Assembly (NCBI GenBank): GCA_003342815.1
Contig: PTEX01000137.1
Coordinates: forward strand, 1,815,820-1,879,819
Direction: 5' to 3'
Source: Eudromia elegans
Lineage: Eukaryota; Chordata; Aves; Tinamiformes; Tinamidae
DNA length: 64,000 nucleotides
Numbering within the stretch: the stretch's first letter is position 1; the number at the start of each line of letters is the position of its first letter. Shown piece by piece: positions 11,770-51,269 of this stretch. Position numbers and translations under genes: made by a program. The notes beneath the pieces were generated by a model. That model saw only the letters and a program-made list of their open reading frames with translations. It was not told where the DNA came from and did not search any database.

Positions 11770-14605
11770 GCCACGCTTGCTTATATTTTCAACTGTTAAT
11801 AAAGGAGGTAAAAACACAAATTGGTTTAAACAATGAAGTTCAAAGGCAGGGACTTAACCAGGAAGTCAAAATGAAAGCATAGCTGTTCATCTGTGAATCT
11901 CCGGATCCAAACACCACTGTGCTGCACACACACGGAACTGACTTCACATTCAGCCTCCAAATCCCCTCTAAGCCCCACAGGCAAACAGGAGCCGTGTGAC
12001 GGGCCAGCCTTGACATTAATCACAGCACACACCCAACAAAGACCTTGTGTATTGAGAAAGAGAAAACAATAGTCGCTTTATTTGCAAAACCTGGCAGCAG
12101 GAGCTGGCAGTGTCACATTTGTATATCCTCCTATTTTATATTATGTATTTTTATATTTTAAATGTATATTATATATATTTCATATACTAGCTTAGCAGAA
12201 GGAACATTTGCCTATTTGAGGGAAGATCTGTGCTCAGTTTCCTTGTCAGTCCAAGTGGTCTTAGATCCAGCAAATGCAACAACCATGAGGAGAGAGGTTT
12301 TGCCTTCATTCACAAAGACAGAAAAAGCATGACTTGCCAGAAGTAGAAAATCCTGGAGGCCAGTTTCCTGTCTTGCCCCAAAGAGCATTTCAGATTTTGT
12401 GCTCTTAGAAGTGACTGTAAAATGCTTGAATAGTCCAGGGAATGAGGATGAGCATCAGGATTCCTACAGAGAGGAGTAACAGGTACCTTCTGTTTGAAGT
12501 TTACTCTGAATGGGGAGTGAAGCCATCTAGCCACAGCAAGAAGTCAGGCCCCTAAGCCTCAGAAAGGCCAAACTGTGGGCACCCACCTGGTCCAATATAC
12601 TTGGGAGTAGTCAGAGCATTTCCTACTCCCTGATCATCACTGGGGTTGTCTGCAGCTCCTGAGGAGACAGAAACAAACTGCAGCACTTGCCAGGGAACCC
12701 ATGAACTCCTAATCACCACCAGGAAACAAGGTAACAGCAGGGCCATTCATTAGCTCTTCCCCTCAGCCAAAGTGTGTTTGATGGGAGCAGGATGACTTGC
12801 ACCCCTCTCTGCTTGGCCCTGACAGGCTTGGCTTACAGTATGTCAGAAATACATCTGCCTCATCGTGGAAGTTTGGAGAAGAACCTTTGCACAGTGACAC
12901 AGAACGCTCTGAGGGAGTGAAGCGCTGCAGAAATGAGGTGAACCCTGAAAGGAACCATGCCGGGCATGCGGCGAGAAAACAATTCTTGTCAACAGTCAAC
13001 GTTTCTTCTAATTTTCCACAAGTTTTCAGTTGTTTGAATTAGGCTATAGAATTAAAATAAATAAATAAAATAAAGAGCCTTCCTAAACTTCTTCGGGCAT
13101 TTTTTCCAACCATTCTTTCTTCTCATCTAAAGGTCTAAGGTTCCATGCATTTTCTCCAAACTTCCTCTGTGAAGTGGAAATTCTGGACAGTGTGAAATTG
13201 TTTTTGTGTCATCACATTGCTCTTCTGTTGAGGATTTTTAAATAGTGTTTTTATCTATATTTTCAGTAATGAAAACTTACTATTGTATTTTCAAATTTCA
13301 GATTTCATTCATCTAGTTTAGCTGTATATACTGCTGTGTAGCTAATATCCCACAAGATCTTTCCAAAATTAGATGAGTTACTATGAATTTAACCGGATAT
13401 TGTGTCAAACAAACACTGCCCGGAATCTTCCCTATTGCATTGGTAGCCTCCTATTGCTGCATGTGAAAGAGGATATTCACTTTTTTTTTTTTCCCCTAAA
13501 TGTAATGGAAAAAAAAGTGAAACACTCAAATAAAATGTCAGGCTATAAATAGCATCATTTATTCTGAAAGGTCAGAATACAAGTAATGTATCACAGTCTG
13601 TAATGTCAGTCAAAACAGTAACGTAGTCACTTCCACAATGCACAAAACATACAGAAATACAGAGAAGTTCTTAGTCTCTAAAATCTCAGATATGTTGGGA
13701 ACTTTACTTCTTGTGAGCTTAAAAATAAACATTCACAGAGATGGTTTCAGAGTTTGTCAGCTTTGGTAACTCTCTAATGTATGACTATGATTAAATTATA
13801 TCTATGAGATTATAATAATAATCTTTTAAAAGATCTAAGCCACATAAAAGATGTAGGTCTGACAATAAAGGCCCTGGTATGCTCACTTACTGAGTGCACC
13901 ATAAAAGCACTAGCTTTGTGGAAAAGCTAGATGGAGTCCACCTCTAAAAAGACGAACTGAACAGACCCCGGATGGCCTGGAAGCAGGCAAGGAAGCAGTT
14001 CCCTCACGCAGTTTTGGCTGTAGACGCTTTTTCTCTCTCACATCTACTTAGATGCATATCTCACAAGCTCCCATATAAGAAACTGTGGATTGTGTCCTAC
14101 TGATTCTTTAAGCTATTTATTAGATTTCAGGAGAGATCTCTTGAGGTTTTGCTTGTAAATCGAGTTAGAAAAGATGCTAATCTCACCAGTGGAACAGCAC
14201 TGCGACTCAATACAATTTATTAAAAACTTTTTCTACAGACCAAAGCAGCACCAAAATAACACAGTTATTATCCAGGTACTTATCGCCCTGTGTCTCTTGG
14301 TAAAGACAAGTTTACAAAATGGAGAGCTGGCACCTGAAAAACAGCAACTCCGGAACTAGCTCCAGCTATCAGAATGGAGAGACAGCAGAACAGGGCCTGT
14401 TCCTGCATCCCTGGGAATTCCTGAGGTCCCAGTCTATGAGCAATCGAGTCACACGCGCTCATCAGGACAAACCTTTCCCAGGCACCGAGGACAGCCTGTC
14501 TGGTGTACAAACCTTTACTCAAGGTTGGTTCAAAACTGTTTGCCCATTCCTTTTCCCCAGCCTTGCCCAGCATCTTGACCTCTTCACCTTTCTGTTTGCA
14601 AAATG

Positions 14606-14632
<27 letters not shown>
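14606..14632. repeat. A27 homopolymer
   Basis: Twenty-seven consecutive A bases. No recognisable retrogene lies directly upstream, so I read this as a simple repeat and not the tail of a processed pseudogene. Confidence 0.9.
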
Positions 14633-14636
<4 letters not shown>

Positions 14637-14809
14637 TTGCTCATCTTTGCAAAGATCAGAGGAGACCTAACTGCTGTAGATGCTGAGTGAGGAGAAAATG
14701 TTGTGACAATGTTGTCACAGTTACTATCTTAGGGCAGATAAGTGAACTGCTCTTGGGGATACCACAGAAACCATGAGGTTCTGCTGCAATGGGGAAAGGG
14801 AGAAACAAA

Positions 14810-14872
14810 CGTAGAATCGTAGAATCATTATGGTTGGAAAAGACCTTCAAGATAATCGAGTCCAACTGTTAT
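14810..14872 (-). mobile_element. CR1 terminal fragment
   Basis: The motif AGAATCATTATGGTTGG followed by AAAAGACCTTCAAGATAATC is the reverse complement of the extreme CR1 3' end. Only about 60 bp remain. Confidence 0.85.
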
Positions 14873-16641
14873 CATAAACATAGTCAGCTTTAAAGCAGAG
14901 TTTTCACTGAGAACAGAATTATATGAAGTTCTTCTCCTCGGTTGCATAAAACAAGCCAGTGATGCTGAAGCCCTCTCAAATCCAGCATCTCATGTCAGAG
15001 TTTCAAGAAAATATTAACCTAGTATAAAAGTTTATATCAAGGATAAGCATGTATCCATAAGCATGTATCTCAATAGAAATGTATTAACTGCTCTCATGGG
15101 GTAAAGCAGGTAGAAAACAGACTTCAAGAAGCCAGAATTGCAGGTTTAGCATGCATGTCTAGTCTTGTTTTGATTTTGTTGTTTGTTTGTTTGTTTTAAT
15201 CAATTAACAAAGTGGTGGATGTGTAAGACACCTTGGGAGGAGGAATCTGAGAACATCAGACTTCATCCTCCTCCTCTTAGCTGTTTTCTCTAAATCCGCT
15301 GTACTTATCATTGCAGCACTAGGTATTGCTCTTCTGCCTAGGAGCAAAGGATATAAGCTAATTACACACTTACTGTATTTGCTCTCTCAGTAAAGTTTAC
15401 AAAACAGGGAACCATGAACAGAAGGGGGAAAAAAAAGAAACTTTGAAACAATGTTAAGAGATCAAAATGGGCAAGGAACAAAAGACCCACTGTTAAACTT
15501 CAAAAATACCCTGCAATTCTTCATGCTGTTAAGTGACAGTGGTCTGAAATGCCCTCCAGCTGATGAGAAAAATTAAACACAAATGTGACATTTCCTGGAA
15601 AAGCTTCTAGCCAATTAGCTAATATGTAACTGAGGGGCACTTCTCACCATTCTTAAAAGACATGACTCTTTCCTCTCCTATTGGTACTCACAGAGAAGAG
15701 CAGTAGATTTTATCTTTTATCTTAACAGGGCAGTTTTCAACTGCAGACGTAAAATAACTATCCCGGCTCTAAGAAGCATTACAGGCCCCACACTGTACAC
15801 AGCATTTTACACTGGGTAGTTCCTGGTGATTCCCTCTTCCATATGTAGGTGTCTTAAGGCAGCTAATTGAGTTGTTCTGAATTTCTTTCTGGAAAAAGGC
15901 ACTTGGAAAGCTCTAACATGTAGTAGCTCCTAACTTGCAGAAATCTTTTAATGAATCTGTCCCATTTTGTGTTCTCAGTTTCCTTAAACTGACGTATATT
16001 GTAAGAGCTCCTCACACTGACAGAATCTGTCAGAAAGAACGACCTAAGTTTTGCAGTGTTTTGTAAGACAATTATAAAACATTGTGAAAAACGTATTGAG
16101 CTATATAAGATAACCTTTCTAACATGTATTTAAGCTGATCTGTATCTGCAAATAAACTTCAGAGGCTCCTGCATCTCCATTGCTGGACTCCAAGAAGATT
16201 GTCCGGATAAACTGGCAGAGGACTACTTTGCAGATGACCCATTGGCAGCTGAGCAGACATGAAGAGAAAGTATCTGGTTAAAGGCTTGCACAGTAAAAAA
16301 ATGGCCAAAAAGGGCTATTGAGTTTTTTAAGCAGGAAAGAAAATGAAAGCATTAAGGAAATCTCTCTTCTAAAGCAACCAATTGAGGAACAGTGACATTA
16401 GGAATAAATCTCAAATGTACTTTTTTTTTTTTTTAGAACTGGTAAACCACCAAAGTAGGCGTTTGGCATGGCATGTCTAATAAAAGCAATACTTCACTTG
16501 GGAAATGCAACTATTATTATATCATCTTTCTAAGAAGGAGGCAGAGCAAGAGCAAATGATTCAAAATGAAACCATCTAATTATATAAAAGGAAGGAATGA
16601 GGAAATTGTCAAAAAAAAGAGAGAAGAAAAAACAACAGAAG
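14873..16641. other. Intergenic DNA, nothing recognised
   Basis: AT-rich sequence with a short GTTT run (15,178-15,196) and a T run (16,421-16,434). No gene, RNA or repeat family recognised. Confidence 0.35.
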
Positions 16642-16733
16642 ATCATGTAGAGGAGATATCTCTTAGATAGACAGAGGATAGATAGGATCACATAGAGGAG
16701 CTATCTCCTACAGAGACAGAGGATAGATAGAGG
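16642..16733. repeat. Two-copy tandem duplication, about 46 bp per unit
   Basis: Unit 1 (about 16,642-16,686) and unit 2 (about 16,687-16,733) share the order ATCA-TAGAGGAG, then ATCTC, then GACAGAGGATAGATAG. Each unit contains a near-palindromic GAGGAG-ATATCTC core. A purine-rich GATA-type context surrounds it. Confidence 0.75.
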
Positions 16734-17511
16734 AGTTGTCATTGGCTTGGAATTCATTATCATTACTGACATTATAATCAATGTCAGGAAAGGTGTCTTG
16801 CAAGTAGCACCCATCAAAATATATGTTAAAGATGGAATTTTTTTTTTTTTTGAGATGGTTCTGTATTGTAACATGTGGCTTGCTTAGCTTATAATTAATG
16901 CTTATAATGGTCTGTGAGAAAAGTAAAGCTGTCATGGTTGATATCTGTTCGGAGAACCAGGAGCTGGGAAAGCTGTTCATCTGTTCAAAGTTTCTGAAAC
17001 GAGACTGTGCTGAACAGTGACCTCTTGTGAACTGAAAGATCAAGTAGAAACCAACTCAAGAATGAGAGTTCCCTTAGCATCTGTGGGGCAGCAGTAACAG
17101 TTTGTTCTCCCTGTACAAAAAGATCCTAGTTGGACTGCACAAGTCCACTAGGAAACTGTCCTGGATTATGTCAACATACTAAATAGTTATCTAAGCAATA
17201 CAGATTTCCACTGTTCATCCTGCATTTTCTTTCTATCATAAGCAGTCACCTGCTAGAACATGTACTGGATGGCAGAGTTTCTCCAGACTCTGCTCTTTTC
17301 ACTCAGGAGTTATTTTTAGGGGGCCTACTTTGAGAAATGACTGTATGATATAAACAAGAACTCATTGCAGAAGTTTCCAGATCATGATTTAGATTTTCCA
17401 AAATTGAGAAATCTCTTCAGATTGTGTCTGTAATGGTCTACCATTACACCACTGCAAACCTCCTGTAAGACACTGCTGCTGCTAACTACCTGGGATAGTA
17501 CCAGTGTTATT

Positions 17512-17805
17512 GGATAGGATAGGATAGGATAGGATAGGATAGGATAGGATAGGATAGGATAGGATAGGATAGGATAGGATAGGATAGGATAGGATGGAAC
17601 AGAATAGAATAGAATAGAATAGAATAGAATAGAATAGAATAGAATAGAATAGAATAGAATAGAATAGAATAGAATAGAATAGAATAGAATAGAATNGAAT
17701 AGAATAGAATAGAATAGAATAGAATAGAATAGAATAGAATAGAATAGAATAGAATAGAATAGAATAGAATAGAATAGAATAGAATAGAATAGAATAGAAT
17801 AGAAT
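17512..17805. repeat. Compound pentanucleotide microsatellite (AGGAT)n-(AGAAT)n
   Basis: About 16 AGGAT units (17,512-17,595) are followed by a five-base junction GGAAC and then about 41 AGAAT units (17,601-17,805), one of which contains an undetermined base (17,696). The two blocks differ by one G/A transition per unit and keep the same register. The minus strand is open throughout as an artefact of the repeat. Length is likely collapsed or polymorphic in the assembly. Confidence 0.98.
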
Positions 17806-18712
17806 ATCCTAACAAATTAAGATATCATGGGCTAAGAGAGGTTCTGTCCAAGTCTATCAATTAAGAAGGAATAAGCCCAAGGATTTATCTCTTCCTAGAA
17901 GATAAAGGAAAAGGCACCTATGAAGATGCAGGCTTCTATGAAGCACAATGAGGTCCTAAAGTGCAGTTAATACCAGCTGTAATTTATGTACAGAGGTGCA
18001 TCCATAGCATTTGAACAGAGCTAATATTTACTTAGCATGACTCCGAAGTCATGGAGATCACACAGTTAAACTGTCCAGTTAGTTCTGTTGGACTACAAAT
18101 GTTGTAATAAAATGAGTAACAGAATAGTACAGATTAATTGACACATATTAATGTTCATTTTTGTGTATCATTAACGCACTGTGGACTTGTAATTATACAC
18201 CTAACTCATATGTTACAGCGACTAAGATCTGTGCAATGTGAATGGAGACTCCAGGAAAGGCACACAAACTGAACTTGTTAGTAAAAGCATTCACCTTCTA
18301 AGCATTCCCCACACTAGTCAGACCTACCATATTTTTGAACTCTGTCACCGCCTGCTGTATGGATAAGACTTTCTTGATCTGAAGCCTAGAAAGTAAATCT
18401 GTAGCTCTAGTTTTTGTTTAAAATTTCAGGTTATAGGTGTAAAGCTTCTGCAGAAGTCCTGGAGACACCTTCTTTCCCAGAGTTTACGGAAGGTTGAACT
18501 TGGCTCTGCATAGCATTCAAGGAAAAGAATTAGGCCGCACCTTGCAGAAGCAGCAAGGTTAAACATTTGCATTTACAAACCTTTTCTTTGTAAACCAGCC
18601 ACTGCATCATTTTATGGCTCACAAAGATAAAATTCACTGCAGTTATATCATGTAACATTTTACTGGTGAGCAAACTGAGTAATCAAAAGTGGATAAACAG
18701 GAGAGTGCGTTA
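17806..18712. other. Intergenic DNA, nothing recognised
   Basis: AT-rich sequence with no recognised gene or repeat family. Confidence 0.35.
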
Positions 18713-19050
18713 TCACGGAGCCCGAAGCTGTTGATGCAGCGACATCCACAGAAACCTGGTTACTTCAGTTTTCCATGGCAAGGGAAGGGCGTCCCCCAGC
18801 CCAGCTCTGTGCCTCAGCACTGATGACATCAGGCCGGGGAGCCCTTCACAGCCCTGACTGCACAGAACACGGCGGCTTTGGCCAGCGCGGCGGCCCGCGA
18901 GCACGGGGCCGACCCCTGACTCAGCAGGGACTGCCTGCCCACGGCCAGGGCCCACAAGCATTCCCAGGAATTCCAGACAGGCTTCCCGGCATAGCCAGTC
19001 CCACCCAAGCCCCGCAAGGCTGCTCCCAGCCGCGCCAAGTGGGAATACAG
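18713..19050. other. GC-rich block upstream of PTCHD3
   Basis: A GC-rich patch, open in several frames on both strands (for example 18,775-19,074 plus and 18,713-19,054 minus), separated by about 90 bp of AT-rich DNA from the PTCHD3 CpG island. No conserved domain was recognised in any frame. It may be a distal promoter part or an unnamed repeat. Confidence 0.35.
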
Positions 19051-19313
19051 GCAAAAAATTTAATAGAAAATTAATTAAACAAATAATAAATAGGTTTTTA
19101 TTGTTACATTTGCTTCCAAGCAGACTTTTGATGACCAGTTTAGGGCAGGCGGCCGCGCCGCGTTTGTCAAGGGGGAGGTTTCTAACGAAGCCGATGGATT
19201 TTACGGAGGCCGCAGGGTTGCTTTCGCTTTCGGAGGGCTCCTCAGCAGGGGCGGCCGCGCGCTAAACGGCCCTCACAGGCGCGCTCTGCCGCGTTCGCTC
19301 CCGCCCGGCCGCT

Positions 19314-19350
19314 CCGTTACAGTCCGTTACAGTCCGTTACTTCCCGTTAC
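19314..19350 (-). promoter_or_regulatory. Four tandem MYB-like sites upstream of PTCHD3
   Basis: CCGTTAC occurs at 19,314-19,320, 19,324-19,330, 19,334-19,340 and 19,344-19,350, an exact 10-bp period. The reverse complement GTAACGG contains TAACGG, the core recognised by MYB family proteins. They lie about 330-370 bp before the PTCHD3 start codon. Ten-base spacing puts every site on the same face of the helix. Function is inferred. Confidence 0.5.
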
Positions 19351-19435
19351 TCCCCGCGGGCCGCCAGGCGCGCCCAAGAGAGGCGCCGCGGGCACCGAGC
19401 TCGCCGCGCGGCCGCCGCCCCCGCGCCGCTTCCTC

Positions 19436-19606
19436 NNNNNNNNNNNNNNNNNNNNNNNNNNNNNNNNNNNNNNNNNNNNNNNNNNNNNNNNNNNNNNNNN
19501 NNNNNNNNNNNNNNNNNNNNNNNNNNNNNNNNNNNNNNNNNNNNNNNNNNNNNNNNNNNNNNNNNNNNNNNNNNNNNNNNNNNNNNNNNNNNNNNNNNNN
19601 NNNNNN
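19436..19606. other. Assembly gap, 171 undetermined bases
   Basis: Run of N inside the extremely GC-rich promoter of PTCHD3, a common sequencing drop-out situation. It ends 75 bp before the assigned start codon. Confidence 1.
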
Positions 19607-19681
19607 TGCGCGTTGCCAAGCGAAGCAGCAGCGGCCGTTGCGCGGCCGTGGTGTGAGCGGCGGCGGCCCCGCGCCGGACAC

Positions 19682-27526
<7,845 letters not shown>

Positions 27527-27644
27527 TTAAGTTAAGCGTAGAATGTTATATATTTAAGTTAGTATGGTTAAACTAAAATGCTATAACCTTAATATAAGAC
27601 TTAAGAAGTAAGAGAAGTAAAGGCCTAAGAAAAGCCATGCAGCA

Positions 27645-27650
27645 AATAAA
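27645..27650 (+). terminator. PTCHD3 polyadenylation signal candidate
   Basis: AATAAA about 120 bases after the PTCHD3 stop codon, in an A/T-rich 3' region. A short 3'UTR would follow. Other downstream signals are not excluded. Confidence 0.5.
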
Positions 27651-29424
27651 AGAACATTAAATTAAAACATACAGAAAGGATGGATTTGAAACCTTATTTC
27701 TGTCATTTCCTCATTTTTGTGCATCTGACTTTGTAATCTTAATGTTTTTAAGTGTTTTGTGAATTGTTTCCTGATAGAAACTGAAGTTAAAATTCACGTG
27801 AACATGGAGTATTGTACCAGCTCTTTGTACTGTTACAGGTTTGTCAGGAAGTGCACATAGAGGAAGGAGGAGCAACTCCTCCTCGCTTGCATCTCCTGGC
27901 TGTTTGTCTTGACGATGTAACTCAGCCTCATACTGGATCTAACACAAAGTTTCTGCAGGAGAAACAAACCTTGGGGTTCTAGGCAAAGGTTGGTGCTTGT
28001 TGGGCAAAGCTTAGCAAGCTCCCAAGATCCCAGCTCCCTCAGACTGCAGCTATTCATAAGTCTTATGAAGACTGTGCCTTCCCTAAGAGTCCCTGTGCCA
28101 TCAGAGCCTGTGTAGACTCAGTCACTTATTTTGCATTAAAAACTCTTCTTTTCTTGCTGTTTTTGTTGTTAAGATTAAATGAGATGTTATTTTAACAAGT
28201 TTGTGTTGAGTTGCTTTTTGGTGGCGCTTCCAAATGAACTGTAGAGGTGGAACTCGTGTGGAGCTCCCGAGGTTGGGTAGCAGCGTGGCGCAAGGGTGAG
28301 GCTGAAGGGACAGGGACTCACCAGGAAGATGCCACGTCCTTGCATTAAGGCTAGCATTAAAGGATTCAGACCTGAAAAGCTACTGTGGAATTTCAGCTGA
28401 GCAAAGTCCTGACACGGTTGCTAAGAGGCGCCCAGAAGCAGCAGCCGTTAGCAGAAGTTTTGTCTTAAATTAAAGGCAGAATTAAAGGGAATATCATATT
28501 TGCAAATGGTGAAACTCAGGATCAAGTCCAAGTTTGTAGTTCTTACATGAGGGCATAAAATGAAGACAGGGTACACTCAAAAGCAGGTATAAGGAAAATA
28601 TGAAAAGGCAGATGAAGGAGGGAGCAGAGGAGACTTGTGGAAGGGGGCATTGCTAGGAACACAGCTACAGCTGCACCCTTGGGAAGAGGTGTTAAGTGCA
28701 GGGAGCACAAGGACAGCCCCAAGAGGCTGCCAACCCTGGGCACGACGACGTGTCGGAGCACGAAGCAGCAAAGAGCAGCAGAAAGGAAACCCTGCATGTG
28801 GCCTCCAAGCTCCTGCTGCCCTCACGGTGCCATCCCTTCCATGAGGTGACCCGCCATAGCACAGGGCAAAACGAAGGGACCTCAAGAGCAGAGAGGGAAC
28901 ACGAGATCCATAAGCCTGAGGAAGGAGGAGAGGGTGTTTCCCTCCCTCAATGCCTAAATCAGTAATGAACAGTTTTATCAGCACGGGATCAAGTGGAATT
29001 CCCCAGCTTGGGACAATTTGGCCTGTGGAGAGGCACTCATCTGTCTCCCCTGACTCGGTAAGGAGAAATTCAGAGGCCCAGATGTACCTGGGAACAGCTC
29101 AGGACAAACCCAATGCCTAAAAGGGACAAAACAAGTTTCTTCCAAACATCCCGGTGACCCACAGGCAACCACCGAGGAAGGAGCGCTACCCTCCAGCGGC
29201 GCAAGCACTCCAAGCTTTAAAAAGAGGAAAATACATTAGACTGCGAGGATCTGCCCCCAAAACACATTATTCAACAGTGAATTTAGCAACTTCAAAACCT
29301 CAATCCCTTTTTATAAACAAAAAATCCCATCCAACTCCCATCACTGAAGTAGTATTTGGAATAAAGGTCAGATTTTCTAGGAAGAATGTTTCCTAGAAAC
29401 CCATTTAGAAAACAAAAAAGTGCA
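27651..29424. other. Spacer between converging PTCHD3 and YME1L1
   Basis: About 1.8 kb holding short open frames (28,543-29,208, both strands) in moderately GC-rich DNA, none with a recognised domain. Part may be PTCHD3 3'UTR if the proximal signal is skipped. Confidence 0.4.
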
Positions 29425-29444
29425 ATTTTGCTATAATTCTTTAA

Positions 29445-29450
29445 TTTATT
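29445..29450 (-). terminator. Distal YME1L1 polyadenylation signal candidate
   Basis: TTTATT on the plus strand reads AATAAA on the minus strand, about 1.77 kb after the stop. Another minus-strand AATAAA lies at 29,558-29,563 and a proximal one at 31,020-31,025, so alternative 3' ends are possible. Confidence 0.45.
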
Positions 29451-31019
29451 TACAAGCTTAAATGTTTCATATACCTCAATTTACATAGTAGGGTACTTGG
29501 TATTACATTTTCAGCAATTAACAGGGAATAAAAGGAAAGCCAATATGCATAATTAACTTTATTATTCAAAAACAGATGTCAACTATGCAGTATGTCTGTT
29601 TCTCTTGGTATATTTTAAAATACATGTACAATGGTAACTAGTAAGCCTAGAAGTTTGGTGTTCTGTTTCAAAACACTTGGAATTCCTCCCACACTGCAAT
29701 GGGATGTCGCTATGCTAAGCCAACAATGAAAAATAAAGTTATTCTGGGTTTGAAAGAAAACACGTGTGCTCTTACTAAAAAGAAGTAGGTTATAATCAAG
29801 TGTTACACTCAGAAAATTCTAAAAGTTATGTTAATTCTAGTCTGAAGTGTAGCTACCAATATCCATTCACATTTACTGGCACCAGCCCAACTAGTTCAAC
29901 TTCCATCTATGTTAACTTTGAAAAAAGGCCTCCTCTCTGCAACAGAAGTTTATAGCCCCAAGAGTCTATCAATTAATTGCATGGTAATAAGTCAATGCTA
30001 TTCCTAAAAAAACAGTTCCAGGGCATCTGAAGAATACTGGCATATATAATTGACAGCAATCACTCCCACTTGATTGGCAACTAGATTTGCTTTTGAAAGT
30101 TTTCTAATGTGTTTATAATTTCCAGAAAGTAACTATAAAGGTTGGGAAAAAAGGTTATTTCCTTACTTTCACTGAACAAGAGAAATGGGAATGTTACCTG
30201 AAATAACACACACTTGAAACGTTTTCTGAACTACTCTTTAGTGAGTAATATTGTCCTCTCTGAAGAAAGCCTCTGTTGGGTTATCAAACATCCATATTAA
30301 GTACTAGTAAAAACTAACTGAGCAGGGTCTCCAGCAGTATAAAAGCACTGTTTTCGAATCACATCCATCTACTGCAGTAATAAAAGTTGTGAGATATCTG
30401 TCAGCAGCACATCAGAGCTCACAGTTATTCTCCCTATCCCTGCCATGGTTCTGTCCAAAACACATCCCAAAGAGTTTAGACATGTTTACTGTGGTGCTGC
30501 TCTTGCATTCAAATTTCTCTCCCAGCCATATGTGCGTGTATTTTAACCCCAAAAGCACTCAAAGGACAATCAGTGCTTTCCATTTTTGTCTTTGCTTTTT
30601 TAAGCTTGGAGCTCTCACAATTGCCTTTGGGACACGCAGCGTAGCTGCCTCCTTCATACAGATGTTTTGTTACACTTCTAAGTAAGAGCTTCTTTTAAAA
30701 CCCATCTTTTTATCTTCAAACACTATTAGTTCGACTACACACTACAGTTTTACAGGTCAGTACTTCAGCACTTAAGGTGTCGTTGTCCATAATGCATTCT
30801 GCAGTAGATAACCTGAGGTATCACTCCGAATGCACATAGAGCAGTGTGACCCAGGAGGCTGTGACAAAACACACCAGCATCCCTGCACATTTCTTCTTTC
30901 TTAACTTCAGCACTTTTGATTAGTTCCAAACATTGAATTCAACCCTGAGATTTATATTTCTGAAGAAAAAAAAAAAAAAATCTTTTCTGGGAAGAACACA
31001 GGGAGAATGAGGAAGCTGC

Positions 31020-31025
31020 TTTATT
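31020..31025 (-). terminator. Proximal YME1L1 polyadenylation signal candidate
   Basis: Minus-strand AATAAA about 190 bases after the stop codon at 31,217. Would give a short 3'UTR isoform. Confidence 0.35.
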
Positions 31026-31216
31026 TTGTGTCTTAGTCTGATGGGACACAACAAATAGTTGAGGAACAGAAGCTGACAAGAGACTGCAGAGTAATCTTAA
31101 AGTGTCACTCATGCCATTCACGCATCAGTAAAGGGAAAAAAGGCTATGCTGCATAAGAGTACTGCACTGCTAGATGTACATTCCTCGAATCAGCAGTTAC
31201 TGCATTAAGGATGTTA

Positions 31217-50906
<19,690 letters not shown>

Positions 50907-51015
50907 CCTCCCCGCTGGAGCGGCGGCAGTGGCGGCCACGACGCCGCCTGCTCCGCTCTCCGCGCCACAGGCTGACGCCGCGCGCGCCCCCCAGCCCAGC
51001 CCCGCGGCCCCGGGC

Positions 51016-51027
51016 GAAGATGGCGGC
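51016..51027 (+). promoter_or_regulatory. YY1-type GAAGATGGCGGC motif
   Basis: Exact match to the extended YY1/TISU-type consensus, on the strand opposite to YME1L1 and 110 bp before its start codon. The ATG within it on the plus strand opens only an eight-codon frame, so a role as a protein-binding promoter element is more likely than as a translation start. Confidence 0.6.
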
Positions 51028-51148
51028 CCCCGGTGGCCGGCAGTAACCAGGCCTGGCGCGGCCCCGGAAGCGCGCGGAGATGGCAAAGCTTCCGGGTCGC
51101 CCTCCCCCCTACCCACCCCCGACGCCTAGCAACGCGACGTGCGAGGAC

Positions 51149-51269
51149 CACGCCTGCGCCGGACTGGACCATCGGCGGCGGCTGGGGGAGAGTGTGCGGT
51201 GACTGCGCCTGCGCCGGGCCAGACCACCGGTGCAGCGCGGGGAGCGGGTGTGGCGACTGCGCGTGCGCA
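51149..51269. promoter_or_regulatory. Three NRF1-like sites at about 54-bp spacing
   Basis: CACGCCTGCGCC (51,149-51,160), TGCGCCTGCGCC (51,204-51,215) and TGCGCGTGCGCA (51,258-51,269). The last is, in reverse complement, a perfect YGCGCAYGCGCR NRF1 site; the other two have one or two changes. Flanks (GGACC/AGACCACCGG/GCCCACCGG) also recur, indicating a decayed tandem duplication. NRF1 drives many nuclear genes for mitochondrial proteins, which suits YME1L1. Confidence 0.55.

Larger units (their letters stand above)
11261..14809. other. Intergenic DNA with simple repeats
   Basis: Contains a CA dinucleotide tract (11,749-11,769), an AT-rich patch (about 12,125-12,190) and a 27-base A run (14,606-14,632). 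Short open frames around 12,310-13,040 and 14,280-14,606 occur in overlapping antisense pairs without domain signals. No exon recognised. Confidence 0.4.

Noticed and set aside
14606..14632. Poly(A) as the tail of a processed pseudogene
   Set aside because: No coding similarity in the preceding sequence and no clear target-site duplication.
17507..17815. Long repetitive minus-strand open frame (Ile-Leu-Phe-Tyr-Ser repeats)
   Set aside because: It is only the translation of the pentanucleotide microsatellite; a 15-base period of five-base units stays open by construction.
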